A DNA stretch of 64,000 bases from Eopsaltria australis (taxonomy: Eukaryota; Chordata; Aves; Passeriformes; Petroicidae). Both the position numbers and the translations under genes were made by a program. The notes under the pieces are model-generated. The model saw nothing but the letters and a program-made list of their open reading frames with translations. It did not search any database and was not told the DNA's origin. The stretch is taken from the NCBI GenBank assembly GCA_034509425.1, contig JAVTVJ010000933.1:956111-1020110 (forward strand), written 5' to 3'. Shown in pieces: positions 60,801-64,000 of the stretch. Position 1 is the first letter of the stretch. Each line of letters starts with the position of its first letter.

Positions 60801-62771
60801 CTTACGAAGCCATCTGGCCTGCAATGGCTTCATCCCATCATGAGTGATTTCCCTTGTCTTGGTTTTAGGATTGTGGGGCACAGCTCTTCCAGCGCTTACT
60901 AGACCTAGGCCAAGAAATGGACTTACGATTTGGTCGATCTTGGATTATGAATAAGTTACATTTGAATGTAATTGTTCAGCCCAAGAATTTATTGTTACTG
61001 TAGGTACAATCAGACTAATGGAAATGTTGAAGTGTAATTCAAATTACAGTTGTTTGAATTGTTGGAGCAGATAGGATATGTAGAATACTAGCCCATTAGA
61101 TGCCTATAGTTAAATATGAAAATGCGTCTAAATGTTGATGTTTACCAACTTGTATCATAGGGAAAAATAATTTCGTTTTCAGGAGGCACTCATGAAGAGG
61201 AAATGTGCAGCTGCTGATTTCTGGTCACCTGGTAGGGTTTTGCAGGGTATACCCATCAGATTGTCCTTGTGTAAGGCCTTCCATGGGAACAGGCTATGGT
61301 TGAGAATACTCCTGAAGTATTAGTTTACTTTTAAAATACAGGTCTTTCGTGGGCTACAGGATAGAGGTAGTTCATTCTCTGAATTTGTGATGGAGGGTAT
61401 GGAGTAGTTTCTTGTGTTTTTCAGGATGATTAAATATGAATATACAGGGAGTTGGAGAGGAAAGTGATTTTCAGATATTTGCAGGAATTGCTTTTGTAAT
61501 AATTCCCTTCTGTGATGGTTAATCAGTGTGTGGCTGCAGTATTTATAATTTTACTGGAAAAGAACAGTGAAAAAGACACACCTCAAAGGGTGTTGTCTTG
61601 GTGAAAATACTTAGCTTTCCCCAAATAAAATAGAAAAACTTTCAGATAAAACATTACTGCAAGAGACATATACAGAAATAGACTGAACACTTTTAGGGGG
61701 TGTTTTACAGACATACTCTTTATTCAGCTTTGTTACCATTACGCTTATGAGAGTTTATAGGGTACACAGATGAGAATGAGACAAAACTATACTGGGTATG
61801 TCAGTGAAATGATAACTTCTGGGGATGTTGGTGAAACGCTGACTTTTAGGGATGAGGTTTTAGTGGCCTGGCATATGCTGCTTCTTTTACTAGTAACAAT
61901 CTGATTACTTTGTCCTGATATTTCTTCCTTTAAACATGAAGTAATCTGTATTCCTGTTCATCGTTCTCTTTTGGTTAAGTGTATATTTAAAGAAGGGCAG
62001 AGAGTTTATCTTGTTAATTAAAAGCTAGGTGGAGTGTTCTTGGTAACTGCCATCCAGTCTGTTCTTACTGTGTGTTGGATTTGAAAAAAAAAACATAGCA
62101 TATGGCTGGAAAAAGTAGCAGTAGTCCCAGAAAATATTCTGTATACTAATAAGAAACAATTAGATTATTTGGCATTTGGAGTGCTGCTGTCATTGTGGAA
62201 AAGTATCATATTTCACAAATAAACTGCTGAACTTAATGACCAATAATAATTTAGACTGAAGAAACATACTTTTAATGTATAGTTATTCCACATGCTGATG
62301 GAAAATAACATGAAAACAAAATTATACAGGATAGGTGTCTGTTATTAGCTTCTTTTACTTTCCTGCATGCTAGTATTATCTTGATACAGTTATCACATGA
62401 GAATTGTTTTCTTCGTAAGAGCTAAGACAAAACACCAAGTCTTCAATTGATAGGTTTGTATTGGGGTTTTTTATAACATCTGTTTGCAAATAAGTTGAAC
62501 TTAACTTTAGGTTACTTCTTTTTCAGTGCAGAAAAAGATACAATTACATTTTGAATTTTGTACAAGTAGTTCCAAAAAATTATTTTATCTTTATTTTCTT
62601 TCTAATGGGAAACATTTTGACTAAAATAAATGTTGCTTACTGCAGAGGGCAGTTAACACTTATGGAGTTTGAAATATCTGGGGAGTTAGTAATCTGTGGT
62701 GACGATTGCAGACTACTTAGCAGTTTGTGTCTCCACAGTCTTTGAAGTGGTGCACTCGTGAAGCAAAAGGA

Positions 62772-62812
62772 AAATAATAACAACAATAACAACAGCAACA
62801 ATAATAATAATA
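62772..62812. repeat. (AAT)/(AAC) trinucleotide microsatellite
   Basis: A compound run of AAT and AAC units, ending in four or five AAT units. Confidence 0.92.
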
Positions 62813-63437
62813 TTAGAAGAACTGTTTTTCCAAAGAAGACTGCTTTCTACAGGGAAGGGTAAATTATTGTTAATGCTTGGGAAGGGTGTCACATTCAAAT
62901 TAGGGCAGTAGCAGTGGGAGATCCCTGGATGAAGGCACGTATAGGACAGGAGTGGTTATTGTATTACTTCAGGGTTGTGCTTCCTGCCACCTTCACTAAA
63001 TCCACTTCTTTCCTTCCTCCATTTGACGTTTTCATTTGTACTCACAAAATCCCAGCATACGTAATTTACTAGCATTTTTATTACCTTTCTCTTTGAACGT
63101 GTTTAGTCATCATGGTGTAAAAAACTGGGCCACAAATCTTCCTCTTCTGACTCTTGTAGCATAGTTCCTTCAAGATTTGTCCTTTGCCAGTGTTCTCTGA
63201 AATCCAATAAAATATGTGTTTTCACAGAAGCTGTGTTTTGAAGGCATTTATTGGGTAACTCTTCCAGTTTTTTTGGTGTTGAGCTTTTGAGGGCAAACAG
63301 CCTGCTGAAAGAGTCACCCTTTACCTGGACATCTGCTGTCATGAACCGTCAGGTGCATACCTGCCTTTTGACCTATTTTTCTCTAAAATATTAAAGTGCA
63401 ATTGGTTAAGAAGTTCAGAAGAGGTTGAACAACAAAC

Positions 63438-63455
63438 TGATGCATGCATGCATCA
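63438..63455. repeat. 18-bp perfect palindrome
   Basis: TGATGCATGCATGCATCA is its own reverse complement and contains overlapping ATGCAT and GCATGC units. Confidence 0.95.
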
Positions 63456-64000
63456 TCAGGCTGGTTCCCCAAGGAAGCTGACTGCTTTAGATAAGATACA
63501 GTAGGGGAAAACTACAATCTGTGTTAAAGTACTTAAAAGCAAGAGACTGAAAAGCTCTAAACTTCTGTAAAAAATGGCCAAAAGTCAAAGAGTAAAAATA
63601 ACTCTTTTCTCTTGAACATCTCTACAAAACTTCTGGTTCTTAAAAAGAGTGGCCTTGCACTGCAGAGAACGCTGGAGTACAAACTATATGTTGATGGAAA
63701 CCTATCAAGAAGCAACTTAATAGTGTTCAGAAAATAAAATCCCCTGTAAAGCTAAGAGCCAGGAGAGGTCCATAGTCCAGTCTACAAGTAAGTCTGAAGT
63801 GAGACCTCTAACAAACTAGGGGAAGGGGGCAATTCTGGAACATGGAGCCATTGCAGACAGGTTGTTTTCTCTGCTTCAGCTATCTATAATTACATGCAAA
63901 AATAGTTGAAATAGTGCTCTGGTCAATTGAAACGGAAGTGGTGGAGTGGATGGACAAGCTGGAGGGCAACTGAATACTACAAGTTTGCTTGCACTAGGAA

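Larger units (their letters stand above)
60801..64000. other. Non-coding stretch to window end
   Basis: About 3.2 kb without a confident gene. Two acceptor-like sites open frames at 60,876 and 61,182 (discussed in findings). It also holds an AAT/AAC microsatellite (62,772-62,812) and an 18-bp palindrome (63,438-63,455). Confidence 0.4.

Noticed and set aside
1..64000. CRISPR arrays, operons, riboswitches, rRNA
   Set aside because: No regularly spaced direct repeats, no packed gene order and no rRNA sequence; the window is vertebrate nuclear DNA.

Overview
The window reads as avian nuclear DNA, mostly intergenic or intronic. Evidence: fourteen fragments of CR1, the dominant LINE of birds and other reptiles, several ending in the characteristic ATTCTGTG-type 3' tail; LTR-type retroviral relics resembling avian families; no mammalian L1 or Alu; low GC throughout except one sharp CpG island. 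No bacterial-type gene organisation exists, and no multi-exon protein-coding gene can be assembled. The longest open reading frames are chance runs, frames antisense to CR1, or frames forced open by GC richness. CR1 is also found in turtles and crocodilians, so 'bird' is likely rather than proven.

Layout. 1-19 kb: unique, AT-rich non-coding DNA with one CR1 3' end (817-1034), a minus-oriented LTR (about 4.39-5.25 kb) and a CR1 3' end at 14.66-14.93 kb. 19.7-23.2 kb: a cluster of four CR1 pieces in both orientations. 25.1-26.2 kb: two LTR-like stretches. 27.5-29.2 kb: the longest LINE relic, a minus-strand CR1 spanning endonuclease to reverse transcriptase, with a (TTCTA)n microsatellite inside it. 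34.5-38.3 kb: two plus-strand CR1 copies, one keeping a recognisable reverse transcriptase. 38.3-48.7 kb: mostly unique sequence with two more CR1 pieces and one isolated exon-like segment (43,864-43,934). 48.77-49.56 kb: a GC-rich CR1 3' fragment abutting a CpG-island promoter. 49.6-64 kb: probably the first intron of the gene driven from that island, or intergenic DNA, with two further CR1 copies and a retroviral relic at 59.2-60.8 kb.

The functional centre is the CpG island. Between the CR1 relic and a likely non-coding first exon (ending at a CAG/GT donor at 49,330/49,331) lie, in order, a complete interferon-stimulated response element, an NRF1 site, a palindromic CRE, a GC box and an ETS site. 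This looks like a housekeeping-type promoter with an interferon input. I cannot name the gene because no downstream exon is recognisable. The best lead here is this promoter and its LINE neighbour; I did not find convincing evidence of a new multi-gene system.

All repeat family calls are by recognition of sequence, without alignment; boundaries are good to roughly 10-50 bases for CR1 and worse for LTR relics.
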